A DNA stretch of 64,000 nucleotides from Jongsikchunia kroppenstedtii DSM 45133 (GTDB lineage Bacteria > Actinomycetota > Actinomycetes > Mycobacteriales > Mycobacteriaceae): assembly GCF_000380485.1 (NCBI RefSeq), contig NZ_AQYG01000047.1:248001-312000 (forward strand), written 5' to 3'. Position numbers and translations under genes: made by a program. The notes under the pieces are model-generated. The model saw nothing but the letters and a program-made list of their open reading frames with translations. It did not search any database and had not been told where the DNA came from. The number at the start of each line of letters is the position of its first letter. The stretch's first letter is position 1. Of the stretch, positions 18,848 to 26,952 are shown piece after piece.

Positions 18848-21800
18848 CGTGTCGACGACCGATGTGCCGCTGACCACCGCGCAGCGCGGCCTGTGGGCTG
18901 CGCAGCTGACGATCGGTGACGTCCCGATCGCCGTCGCGCAGTGCATCCGGATCGACGGCACACTCGATGTGGCAGCGGTACTCGCGTCGATGCGACGCGC
19001 CTACCGCGAGCTCCGCGTGGGCACGGGCCCGGTCGTCGCCACGCCCGACGGCCCTCGGCTATGCCTGAACGACAACGACGTCGACATCGAGACCGTCGAC
19101 ATGCGCGGCCGCCCGGACCCGACCGCTGCCGCCGAGGAATGGATGGCCGACGCCTGTGGTCGTCCGATGGGTCTCGACACCGGTGACCTGCTGACGACCG
19201 CATTGCTGCGGATCGAGGACGACCGCTGGTTTCTGTTCACTCGGGCCCATCACATCCTGTTGGACGGCTATGGCGCCCTGACGGTGATGCGACGGGGCGC
19301 CGCGCTCTACCGCGCCGCACTCGGCGGCCAGGAGATGGTCGCCGAATCGGCGGCGCCGACCGCGTTGACCGACGCCGACCGCGTCTATCGAAAGTCACCG
19401 CGATATCGGCGCGACCAGGACTATTGGCGTACGCAGCTGCGCGATCTGCCCGAGCCGATCGCACTCGGCACCGTGCGGGCACCGCCGTCAGCACGACCGA
19501 TTCGGGTCAGCGCCACCACCGATCGCGCCCTGGCCTCCGCGATCCGCTCGTGCAGCGCGGCCCTGTCAACACACGGCTCGGTGACGGTCATCGCCGCCAT
19601 CGGCGCGTTCGTCACTCGGCTCGCCGACCGCGATCAGATCGTCGTCTCCCTGCCGGTGCCCGCGCGCACGTCCGCCGCAATGAAGTCGGCCGCCGGCAGC
19701 GTGTCCAACCTTGTGCCGCTGGTCGTTTCGGCACCGCCGGGCATCTCGTTGCGGGACTTCGTCGGATCGGTCGGCGCCGCAGTCTCGGGAGCGCTGCGCC
19801 ACCAGTGCTATCGGCACGAGGACATGCTCCGCGACCGCCGGGTGCCGCTCGCCTCGCTGCATCAGTTCGGTCCGGTGATCAACATGTTTCCGGTGCCGCC
19901 GCGGATCGACCTCGGGCCGGTGTCGGCCGAATACGAGGTGATCAGTACCGGCCCGGTTCTCGATCTCAACGTCAACGTCTACCCCGCCCCCGACGGCGAG
20001 CAGCAGCGGGTCGACCTCGAGGCGAATCCCCAGTCCTTTTCTGCTGCAGCGGTTTCCGATCTACACGCGCAGCTGATGGCATTCCTTGACCGGTTCACCC
20101 GGCTCGCCGCCGACGACCCGATCGACGGTATCCGACTCGATTCGGTCACCGTCGACGCTCGCGGTACGCCACCGCCGACGACGATGGCGGCTTTGCTCGC
20201 CCAGGCCCCGACCGACGACGCACCCGCGGTGCTGGACGGGTCTACCCGCCTCACCTATCGGCAATTGCGCAGCCGCGCAGGGCAGTTGGCCGAATCTTTA
20301 CGAACCGCCGGCGCCGGGCCCGAGACGCCGGTCGCGACGCTGCTGCCCCGGTCGGCGGATTCGGTCGTCGCGGCGTGGGCGATCGTGCTCGCCGGCGCCT
20401 GCTCCGTGCCGATCGACCCGCGGTATCCCGTTGCCCGGGTCGCGGCGATCCTGAACGCGGCCGGCTGCCGCATCGGTATCGCGCATTCTCCGCCTCCGTC
20501 GACCACGAACTCGGTGCGTTGGCTGTCGCCTGATCATGCCGAACCGACCGCGACACCGCCGGCCGTGCCCCCGACGATCCACCCCGACCACCCCGCATAT
20601 CTGATCTACACCTCGGGCTCGACGGGGAGGCCCAAGGGCGTGGTGGTGACCGGACGCGGCCTCGCGGGGCTGGCCGCCGAGATCCACGGCAGCTACGACC
20701 TCGAATCCACCAGCGTGCTGGCCCATTTCGCATCGCCGAGCTTCGACACGTCGATCGTCGAGATGCTGGCCGCGGCGATCTCCGGCGCCGCGCTCGCCAT
20801 CGTGCCGCCCGATGTCGTCGGCGGCCCGGAACTGGCGGCGGTCCTCGACGATCGTCACGTCACGCATCTGCTGATCACCCCGTCTGCGCTGGCCACGCTG
20901 CCATCGGACGGTCTGCCGGCATTGCGGTCCATCCTGGCCGGCGGCGAGGCCTGCCCGCCGGCCCTCGCGGATCGCTGGATCACGTCCGGCCGCCGGTTCC
21001 GCTGCGCATACGGTCCGACCGAGACCACCTGCAGCGTCACCATCACCGACGCCCTCACCCAGGACGACATCCGGCCCCGCGTGCCGATCGGCGCGACCAT
21101 GCCCGGGGTGCAGGCCCTGGTGCTCGACCATCGGCTGCGGCCGCAGCCGGTCGGCGCCATCGGCGAACTCTTCATCGCCGGCCCGGCCCTGGCCCGCGGC
21201 TACCAGGAGTCGCGCACGACTGCGCAGCGGTTCGTCGCACATCCCTGGGGCGCACCGGGTTCCCGGATGTACCGGACCGGCGACATGGTCTGCCGCCGGC
21301 CCGACGGCGGCCTGGATTTCCGTGGCCGCACCGACGATCAGCTGAAGCTGCGTGGATTTCGCGTCGAACCCGGAGAGGTCGACACCGTGCTGCGGCGACT
21401 GCGCGGCGTCGACAATGCCGTCACCATCGCCCGACAGCGCGGCGACACCTGGTCGCTCGCCAGCTATGCCACCGGATACGGTCTGCACCCCGGACGGCTG
21501 CGCTCGGAGCTGGCGCGGACGCTGCCGACATTTCTGCTGCCATCGACGATCACGATCCTCGACGAGTTCCCCACCACCGCAACCGGAAAGATCGACCGAG
21601 CGCGCCTGCCGACGCCCGACGCCGAGGCCACCACCGCATACCGGGCCGCCGTGACACCGCTCGAAAAACATTGCCAACAGAGCTTCTCGGAGATCACCGG
21701 CGCCGCCGGGATCGGCGTCGACCACGACTTCTTTGCGATCGGCGGCGATTCACTGTCGGCGACCGAGCTCGTCGCCCGCATCAACGACATCGCCGGCAGT

Positions 21801-23129
21801 TCGCTGACGGTGCGAGATGTCATCGACGCGCGCACCCCGGCCGGGCTGGCGGCACTGATCACCGCTGCGGAGCTACCACCGATCGTCGGCGCGGCACCGG
21901 GCCCCACCGCCCTGTCGCCCGCGCAGCGCAACGTCGATCTCACCGACCACGGCCCGGCCAACGTGATTCCGTTCGCCGTCCGGGCGCCGACCGTCGACCT
22001 CGATGCACTCGATGCGGCGCTCGCCGACGTCACCGCGATGCATCAGCTGCTCCGCGCCACCCTCATCGACGGACTGGTCTGCCCGGACACCGCCATGCCC
22101 ATCCGACTCGAACCGTTCTCCGGTGATGCCGAGGCGTTCGCGCACGCCGGTTTCGACCTGACGCGCGACCCGCCGATCCGAGTCGGCTACCAGCGCCATC
22201 GCGACCATGTGCGGTTTGCCGTCGCGCTGCATCACGCGGCGATCGACGGCCGGTCGATCTCGATCCTCACGGCCCAACTCGCCGCCGCGTATGCGGCCCG
22301 CGTCGGCGGGCAGGCTCCCCGGCTGCCGGTGCCGGAGATCGACTACCTGGACTATTCGCGATGGATCGCCGAATGGCTGGGCGACCCCGACGACCCGGGC
22401 AGTAGGTACGCCGCCCAGATCGGCTACTGGCGCCGCGAGCTGTCGGATTTGCCGCCCGCCTTCCGCACCCCGTCGACACGGCCGCGGCCCACGCCCTGGG
22501 ATCGCCGCGGACAGCGCCGCACCTACCGACTGAACACGCGGACATGGGAGTCACTGCAGGCGACCGCACAGCATTGCGGCACAACCGCTTTCGCCGCCAC
22601 CCGAGGTTCGATCGCGCGACATCTGTGCGCGACGGCCGGCGCGTCGGACGTGGTCATCGGTACGCCGGTCGCGGGCCGACGACGCAGCGAATGCGACCAG
22701 ATGGTCGGGATGTTCGTGAACACGCTGCCCCTGCGGTATCGCGTCGCGGCGTCGGACTCGCTGGAGCAGGTGGTCGCCGCCCATATCGAGACCGAACGAC
22801 GGGCGCATCGGCATGGGGACGTCGCCTACACCGACATCGCGCAGGCGCTGGGACAGGCGGCCCCCGGCGCGCACCCGTTGTTTCAGATCGTCGTCTCGGT
22901 CGATGATGCGCAGACGTCGCCCCTGGCGATGGGCGAGGGAATCGTCGCGATTACGCCGCTGCCGGCCCCGGTGGCGAAATGCGATCTGCATTTCTCGATC
23001 AGGCCGCCCCACGAGGACGCGCACGCGACGGTGGAAGTGTTGTATCCGACGGCGATGTTCGATGCTGCGGACGTCGACCAGCTGGTCGACGAGTGGCTGC
23101 GGTCGATCACGCCGACCGCGGCGTCCTAG
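18840..23129 (+). CDS. Non-ribosomal peptide synthetase, one module (C-A-PCP-C)
   Basis: This is a 1429-residue protein. The condensation domain (HHILLDG near residue 136) spans about residues 1-430. The adenylation domain spans about 445-925, with YTSGSTGRPKG near 589, AYGPTETT near 722 and GKIDR near 916. A carrier domain has GGDSLS near 968. A second condensation domain has HHAAIDG near 1130 and reaches the C-terminus. The binding-pocket Asp235 equivalent (FDTSIVEM) is present, so the substrate is an alpha-amino acid; I read the pocket as D-T-V-L-L-G-A-C-S, which I cannot assign. There is no thioesterase, reductase or MbtH partner in the window. The stop codon shares CTAG with the secG stop. 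Confidence 0.88.
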   Translation: MTDVSTTDVPLTTAQRGLWAAQLTIGDVPIAVAQCIRIDGTLDVAAVLASMRRAYRELRVGTGPVVATPDGPRLCLNDNDVDIETVDMRGRPDPTAAAEEWMADACGRPMGLDTGDLLTTALLRIEDDRWFLFTRAHHILLDGYGALTVMRRGAALYRAALGGQEMVAESAAPTALTDADRVYRKSPRYRRDQDYWRTQLRDLPEPIALGTVRAPPSARPIRVSATTDRALASAIRSCSAALSTHGSVTVIAAIGAFVTRLADRDQIVVSLPVPARTSAAMKSAAGSVSNLVPLVVSAPPGISLRDFVGSVGAAVSGALRHQCYRHEDMLRDRRVPLASLHQFGPVINMFPVPPRIDLGPVSAEYEVISTGPVLDLNVNVYPAPDGEQQRVDLEANPQSFSAAAVSDLHAQLMAFLDRFTRLAADDPIDGIRLDSVTVDARGTPPPTTMAALLAQAPTDDAPAVLDGSTRLTYRQLRSRAGQLAESLRTAGAGPETPVATLLPRSADSVVAAWAIVLAGACSVPIDPRYPVARVAAILNAAGCRIGIAHSPPPSTTNSVRWLSPDHAEPTATPPAVPPTIHPDHPAYLIYTSGSTGRPKGVVVTGRGLAGLAAEIHGSYDLESTSVLAHFASPSFDTSIVEMLAAAISGAALAIVPPDVVGGPELAAVLDDRHVTHLLITPSALATLPSDGLPALRSILAGGEACPPALADRWITSGRRFRCAYGPTETTCSVTITDALTQDDIRPRVPIGATMPGVQALVLDHRLRPQPVGAIGELFIAGPALARGYQESRTTAQRFVAHPWGAPGSRMYRTGDMVCRRPDGGLDFRGRTDDQLKLRGFRVEPGEVDTVLRRLRGVDNAVTIARQRGDTWSLASYATGYGLHPGRLRSELARTLPTFLLPSTITILDEFPTTATGKIDRARLPTPDAEATTAYRAAVTPLEKHCQQSFSEITGAAGIGVDHDFFAIGGDSLSATELVARINDIAGSSLTVRDVIDARTPAGLAALITAAELPPIVGAAPGPTALSPAQRNVDLTDHGPANVIPFAVRAPTVDLDALDAALADVTAMHQLLRATLIDGLVCPDTAMPIRLEPFSGDAEAFAHAGFDLTRDPPIRVGYQRHRDHVRFAVALHHAAIDGRSISILTAQLAAAYAARVGGQAPRLPVPEIDYLDYSRWIAEWLGDPDDPGSRYAAQIGYWRRELSDLPPAFRTPSTRPRPTPWDRRGQRRTYRLNTRTWESLQATAQHCGTTAFAATRGSIARHLCATAGASDVVIGTPVAGRRRSECDQMVGMFVNTLPLRYRVAASDSLEQVVAAHIETERRAHRHGDVAYTDIAQALGQAAPGAHPLFQIVVSVDDAQTSPLAMGEGIVAITPLPAPVAKCDLHFSIRPPHEDAHATVEVLYPTAMFDAADVDQLVDEWLRSITPTAAS

Positions 23130-23359
23130 TGGACCTTGAGGTAGAACCCGTAGCCGACGATGAGGATCACCCAGATGATCCCGACGAAGATCGTCATCCG
23201 GTCCAGGTTGCGCTCGACCACGCTGGATCCCGACAGGCTCGACTGCACGCCGCCACCGAACAGCGACGACAGACCGCCGCCCTTGCCCCGGTGCAGCAGC
23301 ACCAGGACGACCAGCAAGACGCTGGTGATCAGCAGTCCGATGTCCAAGCCGAGCTTCAC
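23126..23359 (-). CDS. secG: Preprotein translocase subunit SecG
   Basis: This 77-residue membrane protein has two hydrophobic helices separated by the Gly-rich loop GKGGGLSSLFGGG, the hallmark of SecG. It helps SecYE/SecA move preproteins across the membrane. The frame runs on upstream, but GTG 23359 with GGAAGG before it gives the family length. In related genomes secG follows tpiA directly; here 2.7 kb of opposite-strand DNA separates them. It probably now needs its own promoter in 23360-23599. Confidence 0.92.
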   Translation of the reverse strand: MKLGLDIGLLITSVLLVVLVLLHRGKGGGLSSLFGGGVQSSLSGSSVVERNLDRMTIFVGIIWVILIVGYGFYLKVH

Positions 23360-23541
23360 AGGTATGCCTTCCGGGTATGACCTTCGGGCGCGCACCACGC
23401 GCACCGACCGACCAGTGTACCTGTCGACGGTATTTCCGCCCGAATCGGCCGACGCGCGTCCGCCGACCCCCGGATGGTCGAAACACCGGAAATACTCATA
23501 TGCGCCACGCAGGCGGGCCACAGCGACCATCCAGAAATGGC

Positions 23542-23566
23542 CGATAACTTCATTTCCAGATCGAGT
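23542..23566 (+). promoter_or_regulatory. Conserved upstream element, peptide gene 1
   Basis: This 25-base stretch begins CGATAA and contains TTCC and TCG; it matches 18 of 25 bases in the stretch upstream of peptide gene 3 (23951-23975). The match continues weakly upstream (CCAGAA / CCAAGAA). It lies 33 bases before the start of peptide gene 1. It may be a shared promoter or operator. Confidence 0.5.
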
Positions 23567-23599
23567 GATCCGCACCGATCATTCCCGAAAGGAAATGCA

Positions 23600-23701
23600 A
23601 TGCCTCCACGCAACGGCCCGCACCGCCCGGCTCCGCAGCCTCGTCGCCGCGTCCGCCGATGGGATCCGCGTCGACGTGTTTGGTTCTGGGGCTGGCAGTA
23701 A
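23600..23701 (+). CDS. Arg/Trp-rich small peptide 1 (33 aa)
   Basis: The peptide opens MPPRNGPHRPAPQP and ends RRRVRRWDPRRRVWFWGWQ. It has ten Arg and one Asp (net charge about +9), a Pro-rich head and alternating Trp in the tail, with Gln last. AAAGGA lies six bases before the ATG. It is almost identical to peptide 2 and clearly paralogous to peptide 3 downstream. No signal peptide, Cys or double-Gly leader is present. No known family is recognised. The charge and Trp content suggest a membrane-active peptide, a leaderless bacteriocin or a modified-peptide precursor, exported by the ABC protein at 24224; this is inference. Confidence 0.82.
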   Translation: MPPRNGPHRPAPQPRRRVRRWDPRRRVWFWGWQ

Positions 23702-23765
23702 GTCCGAACCGCAATAAATCCCCCCGATTCCCTGAATCACTGAATTCGAAGAAAAGGAACAAAAT

Positions 23766-23867
23766 ATGCCTCCGCGTAACACTCCCCACCGTCCCACCCC
23801 GCAGCCTCGCCGCCGCGTCCGCCGATGGGATCCCCGCCGTCGCATCTGGTTCTGGGCCTGGCAGTAA
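23766..23867 (+). CDS. Arg/Trp-rich small peptide 2 (33 aa)
   Basis: The peptide opens MPPRNTPHRPTPQP and ends RRRVRRWDPRRRIWFWAWQ. It differs from peptide 1 at only four of 33 residues (Gly6Thr, Ala11Thr, Val27Ile, Gly31Ala), conservative or small-side-chain changes. That points to selection on the protein and not just a copied DNA repeat. AAGGAA precedes ATG 23766 by six bases, so it has its own ribosome site. It is 64 bases after peptide 1. No terminator is visible between the two, so they may share a transcript. Confidence 0.82.
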   Translation: MPPRNTPHRPTPQPRRRVRRWDPRRRIWFWAWQ

Positions 23868-23950
23868 GCACGCCATCGGGCCTGCGCCACAACCAACACA
23901 CTGCCCCCAACCAACACGCAGGGCGGTCACAGCTATCCCCAAGAATTGAG

Positions 23951-23975
23951 CGATAATTTGTATTCCTGGTCGGGT
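23951..23975 (+). promoter_or_regulatory. Conserved upstream element, peptide gene 3
   Basis: This is the counterpart of 23542-23566 (18/25 identical: CGATAA, TTCC, TCG). It lies 22 bases before peptide gene 3. A TAAAT stretch right after it could be a -10 hexamer. Peptide gene 2 shows only a weak match (ATTCC), which suggests separate promoters for peptides 1-2 and peptide 3. Confidence 0.45.
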
Positions 23976-23997
23976 AAATACCGAGAAAGGGATAGAA

Positions 23998-24114
23998 ATG
24001 CCGCCGTTTAACCCTTGGGGTCCGCCGCCACCTGCTCCGTGGGGCCCGCGCCGCCGCCGGCGTATTCGTCGCTGGGACGCGCGCCGCCGTGTCTGGTATT
24101 GGGACTGGCAGTAG
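23998..24114 (+). CDS. Arg/Trp-rich small peptide 3 (38 aa)
   Basis: This 38-residue paralogue has a different Pro/Trp-rich head (MPPFNPWGPPPPAPWGP) but the same tail layout: five Arg, I, RRWDARRR, V, then WYWDWQ. The conserved core of the three peptides is RRR-[VI]-RRWD-[PA]-RRR-[VI]-W-[FY]-W-x-WQ followed at once by the stop. GAAAGGGA precedes ATG 23998. A strong terminator follows 11 bases after the stop, so this is the last gene of the peptide unit. It is too short for standard gene finders, so it may be unannotated. Confidence 0.82.
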   Translation: MPPFNPWGPPPPAPWGPRRRRRIRRWDARRRVWYWDWQ

Positions 24115-24124
24115 GCCGAACTAT

Positions 24125-24168
24125 TGCGCCGGGAACATCGACACCATCGATGCTCCCGGCGCATTTTT
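24125..24168 (+). terminator. Rho-independent terminator after peptide 3
   Basis: A 17-base stem with one mismatch (24125-24141 with 24147-24163), beginning TGCGCCGGGA and ending TCCCGGCGCA, closes a five-base CACCA loop. TTTTT follows (24164-24168). This is the classic form and it separates the peptide genes from the ABC exporter transcript. Confidence 0.9.
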
Positions 24169-24212
24169 CTGACACAACTATTCGCATTCATGTAGATCGA
24201 CCACATTGTCCA

Positions 24213-24218
24213 TATAGT
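24213..24218 (+). promoter_or_regulatory. -10 box for a probably leaderless ABC exporter mRNA
   Basis: TATAGT lies five bases before the exporter ATG at 24224. Transcription would start at or next to the A of the ATG, which suits a leaderless mRNA, common in actinobacteria. No ribosome site is visible before this ATG, and no good -35 box is seen. Confidence 0.5.
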
Positions 24219-24223
24219 CGGCA

Positions 24224-25996
24224 ATGATCGAAGAATTATCGCCAGACCGTGAAGGGTTCGACACAGTGATCTCCCCCGTTCTCGATCCCGACGGCGTCGA
24301 TGTCGGCCCGGCCGACGTCGAGCCGATGACACCGCGGCAGGCATTCACCCGGTTCCGTGGGCTGCTCAGCGGTGAGGGCTGGCCGTTGACCAGGGCGCTC
24401 GGGTACCTGCTGATCGGCGCCGGGATCGAGATCGCCGGCATCTTCCTGTTCTCCGACGTCATCGACTCCGCAGTCACCGCGACCACCGCCTCCGCATTCA
24501 TCGCCTCGGCGGCGATCTGGGCCGTCGTCACCCTCGCCGGAGTCGCGACCGAGTATCTCGGCCAATTCACCAGCATCGCCATCTCCGAACGTGTCGTCCT
24601 GCGACTGCGCGGCCGGCTCTATCGGCACGTGCAGCGCCTGGACCCGACCGTCGTCCGCAGTATCGGCGTCGGCGACCTCGTCGCGCGGCACACCAGTGAC
24701 ATCGAAGAGGTGGAGCAGGGCATCGGCAGCGGGGTGATCCAAGGCATCGTCGCGCTCGTCAGTGCGATCGGGCTGGCCGTCGCGGCCCTCATCATGAGCT
24801 GGCAGCTCGCGGTGATGGCGTTGGTGTCCGTTCCTGTACTGGTGCTCGTCTCGCGCTGGTTCTCGGTGCGTCAGCAGCGGGCCACCCAGACCGAACGGGA
24901 TGCCTACAGCGCGATCGCCGTCGCGGTCACCGAAAGCATCACCGGGCTCGAAACCACGGTCGCCTACAACCAGCAGGCGGCCGAATACGCGCGGCTGCAC
25001 CACCGCGGCGACCGCTGGCGGACGGCCCGGCTGTCCCAATCGCGGATCGAGTTTCGATTCGGCGCGGCGAATTCCGTCGTCAACCTGCTGGTGTCGATTC
25101 TGATCGCGACCTTCGGCGCCTGGCAGATCCGGCACGGCCAGCTCACGGTAGGCCAACTGGTGGCGCTCACCGGCTACCTCGGCTACCTGTACCCGAAGAT
25201 CCAGGACATCGCCGAACTGCGGCTGCGGCTCACCACGGCCGGCGTGAGTGCGCGGCGGGTCGCCGAAATCCTCGACACCCCACCCGCCGGCGTCGACGCG
25301 CCCGGCGCGGCCGATGCGGCGCCCCACGCGGACACGTTCGTCCTGGAGTCCGTGAGCTTCGGGTACGACGAGGCGCCGATTCTCCGCGATGTGAACCTCC
25401 GGGTCGACCGCGGACAGATCGTCGCGATCGTCGGCCCGAGCGGTGCCGGCAAGTCGACCGTCGCCAAGCTCGCCACCCGTTTCCACGTCCCCGACTCGGG
25501 ACGAATCCTCCTGGGCGACACCGACATCAGCACGCTGACCACCGACGCGGTCCGCGAACACGTCACGCTGCTGCCGCAGCTGCCAAGCCTGCGGTCGGCG
25601 ACCGTGGCCGAGAACATCGGCTACGGCCGTCCGCAGGCCGGGACGGACGAGATCGCCGCCGCCGCGCAGGCGGCCGACGTGACATCCTTCGCCGCCGATC
25701 TACCCGATGGGCTGCACAGCTGGATCGACGACGGCGGGCTGACGCTGTCCGGCGGCCAGCGTCACCGCATCGCCGTCGCCCGGGCGCTGCTGCGTGGCGG
25801 CGATGTGATGATCCTGGACGAACCGACGACCGGGCTCGACGATGCGAGCGTGGAACGCCTGGTCGGCCCGCTGCGGCAGCTCGCAGCCGGGCGTTCGACC
25901 ATTCTGATCACGCACGACCAACGGCTCGCCCGGATCGCCGATGAGGTCTATGAATTGCGAGACGGACGACTCGAGCCTCAGCTCATCAATCGATGA
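24224..25996 (+). CDS. ABC exporter (fused membrane and ATPase domains)
   Basis: This 590-residue half transporter has a 35-residue cytoplasmic start, a six-helix exporter-type membrane domain (about 50-330) and an ATPase domain with Walker A GPSGAGKST near residue 404, signature LSGGQ near 508, Walker B MILDEPTTGLDD near 527 and the switch His in ITHD. It would act as a homodimer. There is no N-terminal C39 peptidase domain, which fits a substrate without a cleavable double-Gly leader. It lies 109 bases after the three peptide genes on the same strand, making it their likely exporter or immunity pump; that link is inferred from position. Confidence 0.9.
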   Translation: MIEELSPDREGFDTVISPVLDPDGVDVGPADVEPMTPRQAFTRFRGLLSGEGWPLTRALGYLLIGAGIEIAGIFLFSDVIDSAVTATTASAFIASAAIWAVVTLAGVATEYLGQFTSIAISERVVLRLRGRLYRHVQRLDPTVVRSIGVGDLVARHTSDIEEVEQGIGSGVIQGIVALVSAIGLAVAALIMSWQLAVMALVSVPVLVLVSRWFSVRQQRATQTERDAYSAIAVAVTESITGLETTVAYNQQAAEYARLHHRGDRWRTARLSQSRIEFRFGAANSVVNLLVSILIATFGAWQIRHGQLTVGQLVALTGYLGYLYPKIQDIAELRLRLTTAGVSARRVAEILDTPPAGVDAPGAADAAPHADTFVLESVSFGYDEAPILRDVNLRVDRGQIVAIVGPSGAGKSTVAKLATRFHVPDSGRILLGDTDISTLTTDAVREHVTLLPQLPSLRSATVAENIGYGRPQAGTDEIAAAAQAADVTSFAADLPDGLHSWIDDGGLTLSGGQRHRIAVARALLRGGDVMILDEPTTGLDDASVERLVGPLRQLAAGRSTILITHDQRLARIADEVYELRDGRLEPQLINR

Positions 25997-26060
25997 ACCA
26001 GGCCCCGACGGCAAGACCTAGCTGGTGATCAGACTGTCGCCTGCCAAGGTTGATGCAGGT

Positions 26061-26089
26061 CCGCAAAGGCGCTTTCCCTTGCGGGCCTT
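26061..26089. terminator. Weak convergent hairpin between the ABC exporter and tpiA
   Basis: CCGCAAAGG (26061-26069) pairs with CCTTGCGG (26077-26084) with one bulged base. An alternative AAGGC / GCCTT pairing exists. It lies in the 128-base gap between two convergent genes. No T tract is seen, so the call is tentative. Confidence 0.35.
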
Positions 26090-26124
26090 CGTCATAACGC
26101 AGGCAGGCGGCAATCTGGCGCCGG

Positions 26125-26913
26125 CTAGTCGGTGAAGGGGCCGCCGGCGGCGATGGCGCTGAGCGTCGCGAACTCGTCGGACTTGAGTGAAGCACCTCCG
26201 ACCAGGGCACCGTCGACGTCATTCTGGCCGACGATGTCGCCGACGTTCTTGGCGTTGACCGATCCGCCGTAGAGGATCCGAATGCCGTCGGCGACAGCCG
26301 GGTTCGTGATCTCGGCGACGGCCGCACGAATCGCCGCGCAGACCTCCTGCGCGTCCTCGGCGCTAGCCACCCGACCGGTGCCGATGGCCCACACGGGCTC
26401 GTACGCGATGACGGTCTTGGCGACCTGCTCCGCGTCCAGGCCCGCCAACGAACCCTTGAGCTGCGCGACGTTGTACGCCACATGATCGCCGGCTTCGCGG
26501 ATCTCGAGCCCCTCGCCGATGCAGACGATCGGGGTCAGCTCGTGGCGCAGCGCGGCCTTCGCCTTCTCCAGGACGACCTCGTCGGTCTCGCCGTGCAGCG
26601 TGCGCCGCTCGGAGTGCCCGACCACGACGTAGGTGCAGCCCAGCTTGGCCAGGAAGGCGCCGCTGATCTCGCCGGTGTAGGCGCCCGAGTCGTGCACCGA
26701 AAGATCCTGCGCGCCATAGCTGATCAGCAGCTTGTCGCCGTCGACGACGGTTTGCACACTGCGGATGTCGGTGAACGGCGGGATGACGGTGACATCGACC
26801 TTGTCGAAGTACTTCGCCGGCAGCGCAAAAGCGATCTTCTGCACCAGGGCGATGGCCTCGAGATGGTTGAGGTTCATCTTCCAGTTGCCGGCGATGAGCG
26901 GCTTACGAGCCAT
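26125..26913 (-). CDS. tpiA: Triose-phosphate isomerase
   Basis: This is a 262-residue enzyme. The opening [14 protein letters not shown] contains the active-site Asn and Lys; GHSERR carries the catalytic His near residue 100, and [10 protein letters not shown] the catalytic Glu near 170. The phosphate loop GGSVNAKN is present. It interconverts dihydroxyacetone phosphate and glyceraldehyde-3-phosphate. It is the last gene of the gap-pgk-tpiA operon; its usual downstream partner secG has been displaced by the peptide/ABC insert. Confidence 0.97.
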   Translation of the reverse strand: MARKPLIAGNWKMNLNHLEAIALVQKIAFALPAKYFDKVDVTVIPPFTDIRSVQTVVDGDKLLISYGAQDLSVHDSGAYTGEISGAFLAKLGCTYVVVGHSERRTLHGETDEVVLEKAKAALRHELTPIVCIGEGLEIREAGDHVAYNVAQLKGSLAGLDAEQVAKTVIAYEPVWAIGTGRVASAEDAQEVCAAIRAAVAEITNPAVADGIRILYGGSVNAKNVGDIVGQNDVDGALVGGASLKSDEFATLSAIAAGGPFTD

Positions 26914-26952
26914 GGGTGGCTACTCCCCTACTTCGAAGGTTCAGGACAGGAT

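Noticed and set aside
23600-24114. Reading the Trp-rich small ORFs as trp-attenuator leader peptides
   Set aside because: Three complete peptides with separate ribosome sites, no trp genes downstream, conserved Arg-rich cores, and a terminator only after the last. Attenuator leaders have tandem Trp followed by competing hairpins.
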